From positions 22,447 to 86,446 of the IMG/VR virus record IMGVR_UViG_3300027806_000035: 64,000 nucleotides of DNA; one strand, 5' to 3'. Positions 41,962-49,081 of the stretch are shown here, piece after piece. The stretch is from a virus. Position 1 is the stretch's first letter, and each line of letters begins with the position of its first letter. Under the pieces are notes generated by a model. The model was not told where the DNA came from. It saw only the letters and a list, made by a program, of their open reading frames with translations, and made no database searches. Position numbers and translations under genes: made by a program.

Positions 41962-42276
41962 TTAGCGACGGGGCTTACGCTTTTTTGTCCCCTTCCCAGG
42001 TGACAATCTCTTGTTGTTGCCATGGCCGTTGCGTGCTCGATTGGTGGAAGGATCCTCGGTCCTGAAGCCACCGCCAGAAGCATGTGAAAGATCCCTGCCA
42101 CCCTTCCCAGCAATACCGCGAGCTTCACGCTCTGCCCATAGTTCAGATCTGTACTTACGACGCTCCTTCGTGGAGTGATACTTCTTGTCGTAAGCCGCCT
42201 TCTTTTTGCGTGCTTCTGGATTGGCAGCGTAGAAAGCTGCAGTGCGGCGCTTGTTTTTTGCGGGACGTGGTGCCAT
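41962..42276 (-). CDS. Basic small protein (phage KR-rich family 2)
   Basis: The protein has 104 residues. The start is fixed by AGGAGG 4 bases before the ATG at 42276, one of few clear Shine-Dalgarno sites in the window. The protein is Lys/Arg-rich (RPAKNKRRTAAFYAANPEA, KYHSTKERRKYRSELWAERE, GKGGRDLSHASGGGFRTEDP). This pattern occurs in many cyanophage genomes beside structural genes. No catalytic motif is visible. Confidence 0.7.
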   Translation of the reverse strand: MAPRPAKNKRRTAAFYAANPEARKKKAAYDKKYHSTKERRKYRSELWAEREARGIAGKGGRDLSHASGGGFRTEDPSTNRARNGHGNNKRLSPGKGTKKRKPRR

Positions 42277-42302
42277 GCTGCCTCCTATCAAGCAGACTAT
42301 AG

Positions 42303-42563
42303 CTATTTCTTATTCCGTTTGTGCTGGTAGCCGATTCGCTTTGAACCTGTTTTTTCGCGCTTGAACTTACGCTTTTCTTTTTCAGAAAGCTCGCTTGCTG
42401 TCTTGGGGGTTTCCGCGGAAACACGCCTCTTGGGTCTGCAAGCTGGATAGCTCCTGCGTTTCTCGCCAGTTTGACGACCGCAGGGCTTACCGGTTTTGAC
42501 GTCAATCCACTCTTCAGCAAACCAGCGACCAAGGCCGCCGCGACCACGCCTCTTTTCAGCCAT
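42303..42563 (-). CDS. DUF5872-like basic protein
   Basis: The protein has 86 residues. The core matches the DUF5872 pattern: GLGRWFAEEWIDVKTGKPCG, then RRSYPACRPKRRVSAETPKT and SEKEKRKFKREKTGSKRIGY. The two Cys may bind a metal. It overlaps the upstream 53-residue gene by eight bases, and the group is cotranscribed. The family is common in phages with unknown role. Confidence 0.8.
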   Translation of the reverse strand: MAEKRRGRGGLGRWFAEEWIDVKTGKPCGRQTGEKRRSYPACRPKRRVSAETPKTASELSEKEKRKFKREKTGSKRIGYQHKRNKK

Positions 42564-42717
42564 TGCTTTTCAAGCTACGGTACTTTCCGCCGCGCTTTTT
42601 GTATTCGCGGACCAACCACGAATTAGCATATACGCTAGGATACACGGCGAACTTGCGCTTTGCCTCAGCCTTGACGCGAGCGTAAAGAGCCTTGTCAGTT
42701 GGAACATTCTTTTTCAT
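42556..42717 (-). CDS. 53-residue basic protein of the head-region cluster
   Basis: The [23 protein letters not shown] continues with [20 protein letters not shown] and a GGKYRSL tail. Its ATG overlaps the stop of the upstream gene (ATGA at 42714-42717), and the stop overlaps the start of the DUF5872-like gene. This '[16 protein letters not shown].kF.vyPSaYAnawlvk.YKkrGGkY' pattern is repeatedly seen in phages. Confidence 0.8.
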   Translation of the reverse strand: MKKNVPTDKALYARVKAEAKRKFAVYPSVYANSWLVREYKKRGGKYRSLKSNG

Positions 42718-42866
42718 TTCTTGCGGCTCGGCTTCTTTTTCTTGCGGGACTTGCCGGCACGATCAAGCGCAATCGCGACAGCCTGCTTCTCTGGATAACC
42801 CTCCCTGCGGAGCTTGCTGATATTAGACGAAATGCTCTTCTGCGACTTACCCCGTTTCAGTGGCAT
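42714..42866 (-). CDS. 50-residue basic protein of the head-region cluster
   Basis: The ATG at 42866 is preferred over a longer frame to 42962, which would run through the terminator at 42900-42932. The protein ([20 protein letters not shown], then [20 protein letters not shown]) has the small-phage-protein pattern 'GyP.kQAvAIAl..Agks'. It is the first gene of a five-gene cluster of basic proteins. Confidence 0.75.
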   Translation of the reverse strand: MPLKRGKSQKSISSNISKLRREGYPEKQAVAIALDRAGKSRKKKKPSRKK

Positions 42867-42899
42867 GGCTTCATCCAGGCTGCCTGAACTGTAGGCAAG

Positions 42900-42932
42900 A
42901 AAAATCCCCCCATCAGCATTGCTGACAGGGGG
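42900..42932 (-). terminator. Terminator after the scaffold gene
   Basis: A 12-bp stem with two G-U pairs (42906-42932) is followed by ATTTTT in the minus-strand transcript. Confidence 0.85.
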
Positions 42933-42964
42933 AAGACCACCTTGCAAAGAAAAGCCTAGCACGC

Positions 42965-43810
42965 TCAGTTGACGGCGCGAGCAAGAATCGGATCAAGATC
43001 ACCGCGAGCGCGAGCCTGCTGCACAAGCCGCTTTGCAAGAGCCCGATCGCGACCGATGATCTCAGCGGCCCGAGTTGCGTTTGCAGTGGACTTCGCAAAC
43101 GGGTTATCGGTCGTCGGCATGGGGGAACGGTAAGACGGCAAGCCGCTACCAGTTGGAACATTGCCAGGGAAGTAGATACTGTAGTCGTCATCGTGTTCGA
43201 TCTGACCAACGCCATCCGTGACATTGATCGGATTTTCTTCGGGACCGAAGACGACGGTGACACCATCTTCAAGAAGCCGGAAGTCCTTCCCGCGCAGGGC
43301 GTACACATGAGCGGAACGCTTGCAGCCGGCTTTGTCAAGCTCCTGCATAACGATGCCCTTCTTGTACTCTTCCTGACGGGCACGCCTTTCGGCTTCCTTC
43401 TCCTTGCGCTCTTGCTTGAGCTGTTCGTCCATCTTGGCCAGCTGGCTTTGCAGGGAGGAGAGCTGGACTTTCATCGCCTCCTCAACGGCGCTGGAGGGGG
43501 TTCCGCTGCCATCCTGCTGCCCCTGGGCCTGGGGCTGGGCCGGAGGCTGCTGCTGGACCGCCGGGGCCTGGGCCTGCATCCTCTCGCCATTGACGGCGCT
43601 CAGCAGCTCGGAGATCCGGTCCTCGGCGTCATCGGCGGTCAGGTCGATGCCAGCAGCCCTGGCCAGTCGCTCTACACCCTTGCGCTTCACCAGATCAGCT
43701 TGCAGGCCGATCTTCGCTCGCTCCAGTGCGGCAAGCTGCGAATCACGTTCTTGCAGCTTGGCCTGCAGCTCTTCAATTGTCAGATCAGTGGCGGGGGACT
43801 CTTGAGACAC
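42965..43810 (-). CDS. Capsid scaffolding protein
   Basis: The protein has 281 residues from GTG at 43810. The N-terminal helix ([20 protein letters not shown]) is followed by a Gln/Pro-rich linker near 80-100, then a long charged coiled coil ([20 protein letters not shown]) to about 150. A C-terminal domain ends in basic helices ([20 protein letters not shown]). Acidic helical organisation plus location between portal and capsid is typical of scaffolds. Confidence 0.75.
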   Translation of the reverse strand: MSQESPATDLTIEELQAKLQERDSQLAALERAKIGLQADLVKRKGVERLARAAGIDLTADDAEDRISELLSAVNGERMQAQAPAVQQQPPAQPQAQGQQDGSGTPSSAVEEAMKVQLSSLQSQLAKMDEQLKQERKEKEAERRARQEEYKKGIVMQELDKAGCKRSAHVYALRGKDFRLLEDGVTVVFGPEENPINVTDGVGQIEHDDDYSIYFPGNVPTGSGLPSYRSPMPTTDNPFAKSTANATRAAEIIGRDRALAKRLVQQARARGDLDPILARAVN

Positions 43811-43841
43811 TCAGTTGCCTTGTGACTGTCGAAATTGTAGC

Positions 43842-45572
43842 TCAAGACTCGCGGAACTCAACAGTCACCTCGTTCGGCTCACCCTCCAGCGATCGGCCGG
43901 CCGCCTCCTCCATGGTGTTCTGGACGTTGTTCGTTCCCGGCACGAAGTCGCCATCAGACGGGCTGTCGTCAGATGAGTCCCCATCAGATGGGTCGGACTT
44001 AAACCTTTCGATCAGCTCGGACCTGCGCTCGGCTCCGGTCAAGCCCATCTTCTCAAGAAGTTTCTTGACATTGAAGCCATGTAGGCCTTCAAACATCTCG
44101 CCAGCTTCAAGCATCTCAAGCATGGTTCCAATCGGAATTGCTTCAGAATCCTTGTAAAGCGAACTAATCGCCATCACCTGCTGACTATGCAGCTTGGCAG
44201 GAATGAAGTTCTTGCTGATTACAATTTCAATTTTAGGGTACGTGTTCGGCTCGTAGCCAGACGCATACCACAGAGCGCGATTGATGCAGTCCTGCAACGA
44301 TCCCACAAGAACGGCGAGCTGCGAATCGGACTGCGAACGATCGAGCAGCTTGGCAAAGCCAGATTCAACCTGGCTCTTGCCCGGCGCCATTGCGATAGCT
44401 GCAAGGCGATCCATTGAAGCTTCAATCCTGGCAAGTTCCTTCAGGGTTGTCTCCGCCCCATCCATGCCAGGAGAAATCATCCCGAATCTTGCCTGTTCGT
44501 TCTGGCTGAACAAGCTTCTGCCGGATCCGGCGTAGATCTCGTCGTCAGGGCGAACACCAGTACCCGTCAGCAGTGGTGAAGAGTTGAGGTGGATCGTTTC
44601 CGACAGGTCAGCGCAGGTTGCCCAGTGATGCAGATTCAGTCTTGCAATGTCAAACAGCAGCGGCCTTGCCCTGCAGAAAGCCTCCTCCTTGCCGCCGTAA
44701 CAAGGAACAAAGGGAATATAACTGATGGAAAGGTAGTTTTCGTTTTCGGGCGGCAGATAGTATTCATTAGGATTACCGGTCATACTCTTTTCGTAGACCC
44801 GCACCCTTACGCGCTGAGGCTGCTCCAGATCTTCCTGAACGGGAATGTCGTAAACGACAACAGTTGGCACAACTTCCTCAAAGTGCTCGTTCGTCGCGCT
44901 TGCACGCCGGATCTCCGACTTGATACGAAGATACATAACGCGAGCTTGGTAAGAAACTTCGCCGTTGATAGTTACCGAGCCATTTTCATGTCGGCAATCG
45001 AGAATATCTTCAACCTTGATGATCGAGAAGTACGGGCGATACTTTCGCCTGCGAACTTCAACCTTTGACAGGCTCTCGTCAACCTTGGGATACTCGGCCA
45101 TCAAGCCAGCAATGCCGCCATTCAGCGCTTCGGTGAACAGGGTCTTTGCGAATGAAGTAATCGACTTGCCTTCAAGATTGGCATTCTTGAAGAACTCCTC
45201 CCATTCAGGCGGCATCTCCTGTGGGAGAATCACGCCCTTGCGAAGCGCCGTACCAACGATGATGTCTACAAGGTGGGAGTAGAACGGCTCAAAGCATGAC
45301 ATCGCTCGCGTCTTGCGAACGTTATAGCTGTCGCTATGCTCCTGGTAGTCTTGTGGAATATACTGGCCGATTGCTTCGTCCAGATAGAACTCTGGGAGCG
45401 TGCAAAACTTGATCGGAAGAATCCTGGCAACCTGTTCAGCCTGGTCAATCGAATAGGCGTCTACATCCGTGACTTGCGAGTAGACCCTTTCTGTTTCAGG
45501 CTCTCGCCGCTCAAATGGAATCGGCAGATCGTCCGAACTAAGAATAATCGAATTCGGTACGTCGATTGCCAT
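43842..45572 (-). CDS. Portal protein (DUF4055-like)
   Basis: The protein has 576 residues and matches the DUF4055 portal pattern: KFCTLPEFYLDEAIGQYIPQ, NVRKTRAMSCFEPFYSHLVD, IVGTALRKGVILPQ, then YRPYFSIIKVEDILDCRHEN, ISYIPFVPCYGGKEEAFCRA, LNLHHWATCADLSETIHLN, and a C-terminal helix (KKLLEKMGLTGAERRSELIE). The Asp/Ser-rich C-terminal tail (DPSDGDSSDDSPSDGD) is disordered. The portal forms the dodecameric DNA entry ring. It lies directly after the large terminase. Confidence 0.85.
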   Translation of the reverse strand: MAIDVPNSIILSSDDLPIPFERREPETERVYSQVTDVDAYSIDQAEQVARILPIKFCTLPEFYLDEAIGQYIPQDYQEHSDSYNVRKTRAMSCFEPFYSHLVDIIVGTALRKGVILPQEMPPEWEEFFKNANLEGKSITSFAKTLFTEALNGGIAGLMAEYPKVDESLSKVEVRRRKYRPYFSIIKVEDILDCRHENGSVTINGEVSYQARVMYLRIKSEIRRASATNEHFEEVVPTVVVYDIPVQEDLEQPQRVRVRVYEKSMTGNPNEYYLPPENENYLSISYIPFVPCYGGKEEAFCRARPLLFDIARLNLHHWATCADLSETIHLNSSPLLTGTGVRPDDEIYAGSGRSLFSQNEQARFGMISPGMDGAETTLKELARIEASMDRLAAIAMAPGKSQVESGFAKLLDRSQSDSQLAVLVGSLQDCINRALWYASGYEPNTYPKIEIVISKNFIPAKLHSQQVMAISSLYKDSEAIPIGTMLEMLEAGEMFEGLHGFNVKKLLEKMGLTGAERRSELIERFKSDPSDGDSSDDSPSDGDFVPGTNNVQNTMEEAAGRSLEGEPNEVTVEFRES

Positions 45573-45720
45573 GGTGTTCAGCGGGAGTTACCGTATTCTA
45601 GTTTGAAGCACAAGACCCCAGGCTGTAAGCCCGAGGCCTTCAACGAAGTTGCAATAGCGTGTCGTTAGCCCCCGCCGAGACAATGCTATTGGTGCCGTTG
45701 CACCCTAGCAGCGATTGGAC

Positions 45721-47601
45721 TCACCTCCAACGACCGCCATGGCCCGTCCTCATTCCCGCCCGCTGGAACACCTGCCAAATCAGATAGCGAAGCGCGTCAC
45801 CAGCATGTGAGTAATCGGTTGCGCCACCCTTACTCGGCTTCAACGTTTTACTGTCATACGACCAGCGCTCAGCGGAGCTGATTGTATTGTGGCAGGTTGT
45901 TGGATTCAAGAGCACCAACCCACGGTGCATGTGAACGTTTGCATGGGCCAGTGTTTCAGCGATCGGTGGGTTGCGGCGTTCCGCAATGACTTGCACACCA
46001 GCTGCCCTGAGGATTTCGTGATCGCTCTGGGTTGAAGATGTGGAATCATGTGAGCCGCTGGCATCCGGGTAGCAAGTGATCAGACCAGAGGAAAGATGAT
46101 GCGGATACTTTTCGCGAAGATGGGCGACAAGCGCAAACGTATCGGCAACCTTGGACTCAGCAAAGCAGTGAAGCTGCTGACCAGCAGGTCCGGCCTTAAT
46201 CACTCCGTACACCGCATGACACTGACCAACGTTGAAGTCAGCGCCAAATACGATTCGCTCATTACGTTCTGGCACAAAGATGCCAGTTGTATGCTTGGCC
46301 CTGTCAAACTCGTAGAAGACGGTCGCTGACTCAAGGTTGACAAACTCACCGTTGAGATACGCCTTGATAAGCTGTGGATGGTATTTTGTTTTGAGGTCTT
46401 CAACGAAGCCTGGATCAAGATAGGGATTGTCTTCTGACTTTCCACGATACAACTTCTTGTTGTCAGCTTTTTGCTCCTCAAAGAAGGTGTACATCCAGCC
46501 GTAGCCTTCTGGCGTGGATGCTGCAACGATCTGCGGACAGTTGCCAACACGAACACGGCCTTGCAGCTTGATCATTGCCTTTTCGGCGACTTCAGCCCTT
46601 GTCGTATCGGTTTCGTCAGTTGCGATACTTGCAGCGTTGACGCCAATGAGACGCTCGTAGTTCTCCATTGAACGGAGAAGTACAGGGGTTTCGCCGCCCG
46701 GAAGCAGAAGCTTAAAACTTGGCCGTGGCGATGCCTTAAAGGTATGTGGAATTGCGTATTTATCCAGTACCTCGTTCCACTTTGGTAGCGCAACGTCATC
46801 AATCAGTGGAATGGTTGGCTCAAGGAAGAGATGTGTAAAGCCCTGGGAGCGGAAGCAGAGCAATAACTGCTTCATTACAAGGCTGTACGTCTTGCCTGAG
46901 TTGTGGTTTAGGATGCCGTGAGCTTCGTAGTGATTCCAGAGCGGAACATGAAGATCGTAGAAATCATCATCCCTCACATACTCAATGGCGGCAATATTCG
47001 ACCATCCATATTCGCGACTTGACAAGAAGGCATCCGTGTCACCTTGGATGCCAAGCTCCCTAATTCTATTACCAACAAAGATTGCCCATGGGCTCGGCAT
47101 ATTGAGCCGCTCTTCTGCGCCATTTCTGCGAACAGCAATTGGAGTCTCCTTGTAAATATCTCCGAGCTTACGCCACCCAAGCAGTGTTAAAAACTTGTGC
47201 TCTTTGGTAACAATAATGCTGCATCCATTTGCAGTCGTTACCCTGAAAAGTGAAGCAACGCCTTTCCTGTAAGCGGGCGAAGCTTCAGCTGTGCCGCCAA
47301 TAGTTTGAACTTGAATTGTCGCCTCCGTCAGTTCTTTAATGGGTGTGCCGTTGATGAGTGTTTCACCAGCGACGCACCCGTAGCCCCCACAGAACCCGAC
47401 GTACTTATGCTGAAAGTCCTGGACGAACGCTCTTTGATATGGTAGCAGGTCTTCGAGTATCTTGATTTCAGCCGCTTCTGTGTCGAAGCTGGAGTTCGCA
47501 CGCTTTCTCAGTTTCGTCAGGATCTCCGTGCTGTGCAGCAAGCCGAGGGATCGAGCCGCTGCGCGATCGGCGTAGGCATTGGCCTTGGTCCTGGCGGGCA
47601 T
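45721..47601 (-). CDS. terL: Large terminase subunit interrupted by a mini-intein
   Basis: The precursor has 626 residues: N-extein 1-75, intein 76-234, C-extein 235-626 (spliced protein 467 residues). Splicing joins CGGYG to SGKTYSLVMKQ and restores the Walker A P-loop GGYGSGKT, so ATPase activity should depend on splicing. Walker B is SIATDETDTTR in the C-extein. The nuclease domain follows (FGADFNVGQCHAVYGVI, YPDASGSHDS and TDYSHAGDALRYLIW). It translocates DNA and cuts concatemers. It is preceded by a hairpin at 47607-47624 and a terminator that separates it from the HNH gene. Confidence 0.95.
   Translation of the reverse strand: MPARTKANAYADRAAARSLGLLHSTEILTKLRKRANSSFDTEAAEIKILEDLLPYQRAFVQDFQHKYVGFCGGYGCVAGETLINGTPIKELTEATIQVQTIGGTAEASPAYRKGVASLFRVTTANGCSIIVTKEHKFLTLLGWRKLGDIYKETPIAVRRNGAEERLNMPSPWAIFVGNRIRELGIQGDTDAFLSSREYGWSNIAAIEYVRDDDFYDLHVPLWNHYEAHGILNHNSGKTYSLVMKQLLLCFRSQGFTHLFLEPTIPLIDDVALPKWNEVLDKYAIPHTFKASPRPSFKLLLPGGETPVLLRSMENYERLIGVNAASIATDETDTTRAEVAEKAMIKLQGRVRVGNCPQIVAASTPEGYGWMYTFFEEQKADNKKLYRGKSEDNPYLDPGFVEDLKTKYHPQLIKAYLNGEFVNLESATVFYEFDRAKHTTGIFVPERNERIVFGADFNVGQCHAVYGVIKAGPAGQQLHCFAESKVADTFALVAHLREKYPHHLSSGLITCYPDASGSHDSTSSTQSDHEILRAAGVQVIAERRNPPIAETLAHANVHMHRGLVLLNPTTCHNTISSAERWSYDSKTLKPSKGGATDYSHAGDALRYLIWQVFQRAGMRTGHGGRWR
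46900..47376 (-). other. Mini-intein coding segment inside terL (159 residues)
   Basis: The intein begins with Cys1 in CVAGETLINGTPI (block A). Block B is VTKEHKFLT, with the Thr-x-x-His pair. Block F is YDLHVPLWNHYEAHG, and block G is ILNHN followed by Ser+1 of the extein. There is no room for, and no sign of, a LAGLIDADG or HNH endonuclease between blocks B and F, so it is a splicing-only element or one that depends on an enzyme supplied in trans. Confidence 0.95.
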
Positions 47602-47606
47602 TCAAG

Positions 47607-47624
47607 ATCTGGTGAGTACCAGAT
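47607..47624 (-). promoter_or_regulatory. Hairpin just upstream of the terL start
   Basis: Perfect 7-bp arms (ATCTGGT/ACCAGAT) with a 4-base loop lie 6 bases before the terL ATG. The hairpin could control translation or be a protein-binding site. It contains TGAGTACC, which recurs in the dyad at 62315-62353. Confidence 0.5.
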
Positions 47625-47633
47625 TTTAGCAAC

Positions 47634-47666
47634 AAAAAACCCGAGACTGTTGACGCAGCGCTCGGG
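47634..47666 (-). terminator. Terminator between the HNH gene and terL
   Basis: CCCGAG/CTCGGG arms with a 15-base loop are followed by T6 in the minus-strand transcript. Confidence 0.75.
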
Positions 47667-47749
47667 CTATCGAAAGGTGGTCAGCGGCCCCGGAGTTTGC
47701 GGCTCGCGGGGCCAAGCAAGTTTACAGCATGGCATCAAAAGCGATCCCG

Positions 47750-48286
47750 CTAACCCAGAAGCCTGAATTTATCTATGAGTGGGCGCTTGGCGAGTTTCTC
47801 CAGCCCTTCGCTAGAAAGTGCCAATAGAGCATAGGCAGCAACAGCAGCAAGCTCTTCGGGGGTTCCATTGCCTTTGAGTGTATTTGCCTTCCTACTTATT
47901 ACGCAGATGTTGCCCTTGATATATCCCTTGCAATTGTCAATTCTATCAAGAGTCGGCGCATTCCAGTTGTTAGATCCGCCGGCCGAACCCCCACCAACAT
48001 CCTGAAAAAGGGGAATACCAAGAACGGGGCATACACTTGGAATCTCAAAATCATCCGTAGCAATAGAGAAGTCAATTCCAAATCTTTTCGCTCTACCTTT
48101 TGCGGCCTGAAAAAGCTTATCCTTTGGGGATCTTTTGATGTAGTACGCTATGCCGCACTCTTTGCAGCACGAATGCCGCTTCCTCCCGTAAAGATCAAGT
48201 CTGCCACTGTTAATTCTGTGTCCTTTCTGTCTGTAGGCGTAGAAAGACGTAACGGGCTTAAGGGTTTTGCAGCTTGAGCACGGCAT
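47750..48286 (-). CDS. Free-standing HNH-type endonuclease
   Basis: The protein has 178 residues from ATG at 48286; a longer frame to 48589 adds unrelated sequence. The N-terminal zinc finger MPCSSCKTLKP pairs with HSCCKECG near 40-47. The nuclease core reads APTLDRIDNCKGYIKGNICV, then ISRKANTLKGNGTPEEL, the His-Me-finger pattern 'p.lDRid..kGY..gN..viS..aN..K' used by phage-borne endonucleases. There are no long flanking repeats. It sits directly upstream of the intein-bearing terL, so a role in homing of the intein or of itself is possible. Confidence 0.8.
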   Translation of the reverse strand: MPCSSCKTLKPVTSFYAYRQKGHRINSGRLDLYGRKRHSCCKECGIAYYIKRSPKDKLFQAAKGRAKRFGIDFSIATDDFEIPSVCPVLGIPLFQDVGGGSAGGSNNWNAPTLDRIDNCKGYIKGNICVISRKANTLKGNGTPEELAAVAAYALLALSSEGLEKLAKRPLIDKFRLLG

Positions 48287-48453
48287 CAAAAGTGGGCAGG
48301 GTGTATCAATTTTTGTCTCCCAGCAAGGGGGAAATGGGTAGACTCTGTGCATCGGTCCAGGTGTGTGGATCGGTCTGGGGCGGGCGCTACCAACACACCG
48401 TCCCGTCCAAGTATATTCAACCGCCGTTGACAAGACCGTGACTAATCCAGCGG

Positions 48454-48546
48454 TCAGACCGATGCCGCCTTGATCACCAGCCTGGCGCCGGTTGGCTTCT
48501 TGATGATCAATGTCGCGCCGGTTGGCTTCTTCAGTTTCAGTGTCAT
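48454..48546 (-). CDS. 30-residue peptide with a duplicated KKPTGA motif
   Basis: An ORF of 31 codons encodes two imperfect repeats (LKLKKPTGATLI and IIKKPTGARLVI) that pair well as beta strands. It lies in the same transcription direction as its neighbours, 27 bases after the gene at 48574. It is tentative because of its length, but the repeat argues against chance. Confidence 0.35.
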   Translation of the reverse strand: MTLKLKKPTGATLIIKKPTGARLVIKAASV

Positions 48547-48573
48547 CACCGCACCTGCTGTAGTGTCGTCGTC

Positions 48574-48678
48574 TTAGGCCACGGTCCACGCCTCATCCAC
48601 GTCCGGCGTGCTCGGGTCGTCGCCGATGAAGCAGCCTTGTTCATCGCGGGCTCTCTCTCGGCAGAGACAGCCCGCCAT
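48574..48678 (-). CDS. 34-residue small phage peptide
   Basis: The ORF begins MAGCLCRERARDEQGCFIGD and ends DDPSTPDVDEAWTVA. The stop-start junction with the gene at 48678 shares one base, which supports translation. The 'DPSTPDVDEAW' ending is familiar from short peptides encoded beside fibre genes. The function is unknown. Confidence 0.5.
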   Translation of the reverse strand: MAGCLCRERARDEQGCFIGDDPSTPDVDEAWTVA

Positions 48679-49076
48679 CACTCCCCCGGTTGTGCAAGCA
48701 CGGGACGGTCATAGGCCACCAGCTCGGTCACGCGCTCAGGGGCGATCAACCCGGCAGCGGCCAGGCTCTCCAGCGCAGGCTGCAGACGTGGATCGGTCAG
48801 CGGCACCCAGGCTTGAGCAGCAAGCTGTGTGATGTAGCCGGCCACGTCAGGGTTGCTCGGTGCAGCATTGACGATCGCGGCGTACTCATCAGGAGTGAAG
48901 CGCAGCACAAAGGCGGCGCCGGTGACGCGGGCGAGGCCGAACAGTTCGGCGTAGCTGTTGCCCTGGTTGGTCAGCGCCTCAGCAGCAATGGCCTCGGCGG
49001 TGGTGTTGTTGCGGTTGCCGGCTTCGATCAGGCCGTCAAGGGCGCTGTCGGGCAAGTTGATGGTCAGTGTGGCCAT
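48678..49076 (-). CDS. Hypothetical protein of the fibre-gene cluster
   Basis: The protein has 132 residues. It starts TLTINLPDSALDGLIEAGNR with a helix-forming Ala-rich region (NNTTAEAIAAEALTNQ) that resembles a small ribbon-helix-like or structural domain. It is followed by TPDEYAAIVNAAPSNPDVAG and an Ala-rich helix. It lies 5 bases after the fibre at 49082. No family is recognised. Confidence 0.6.
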   Translation of the reverse strand: MATLTINLPDSALDGLIEAGNRNNTTAEAIAAEALTNQGNSYAELFGLARVTGAAFVLRFTPDEYAAIVNAAPSNPDVAGYITQLAAQAWVPLTDPRLQPALESLAAAGLIAPERVTELVAYDRPVLAQPGE

Positions 49077-49081
49077 GGTGA

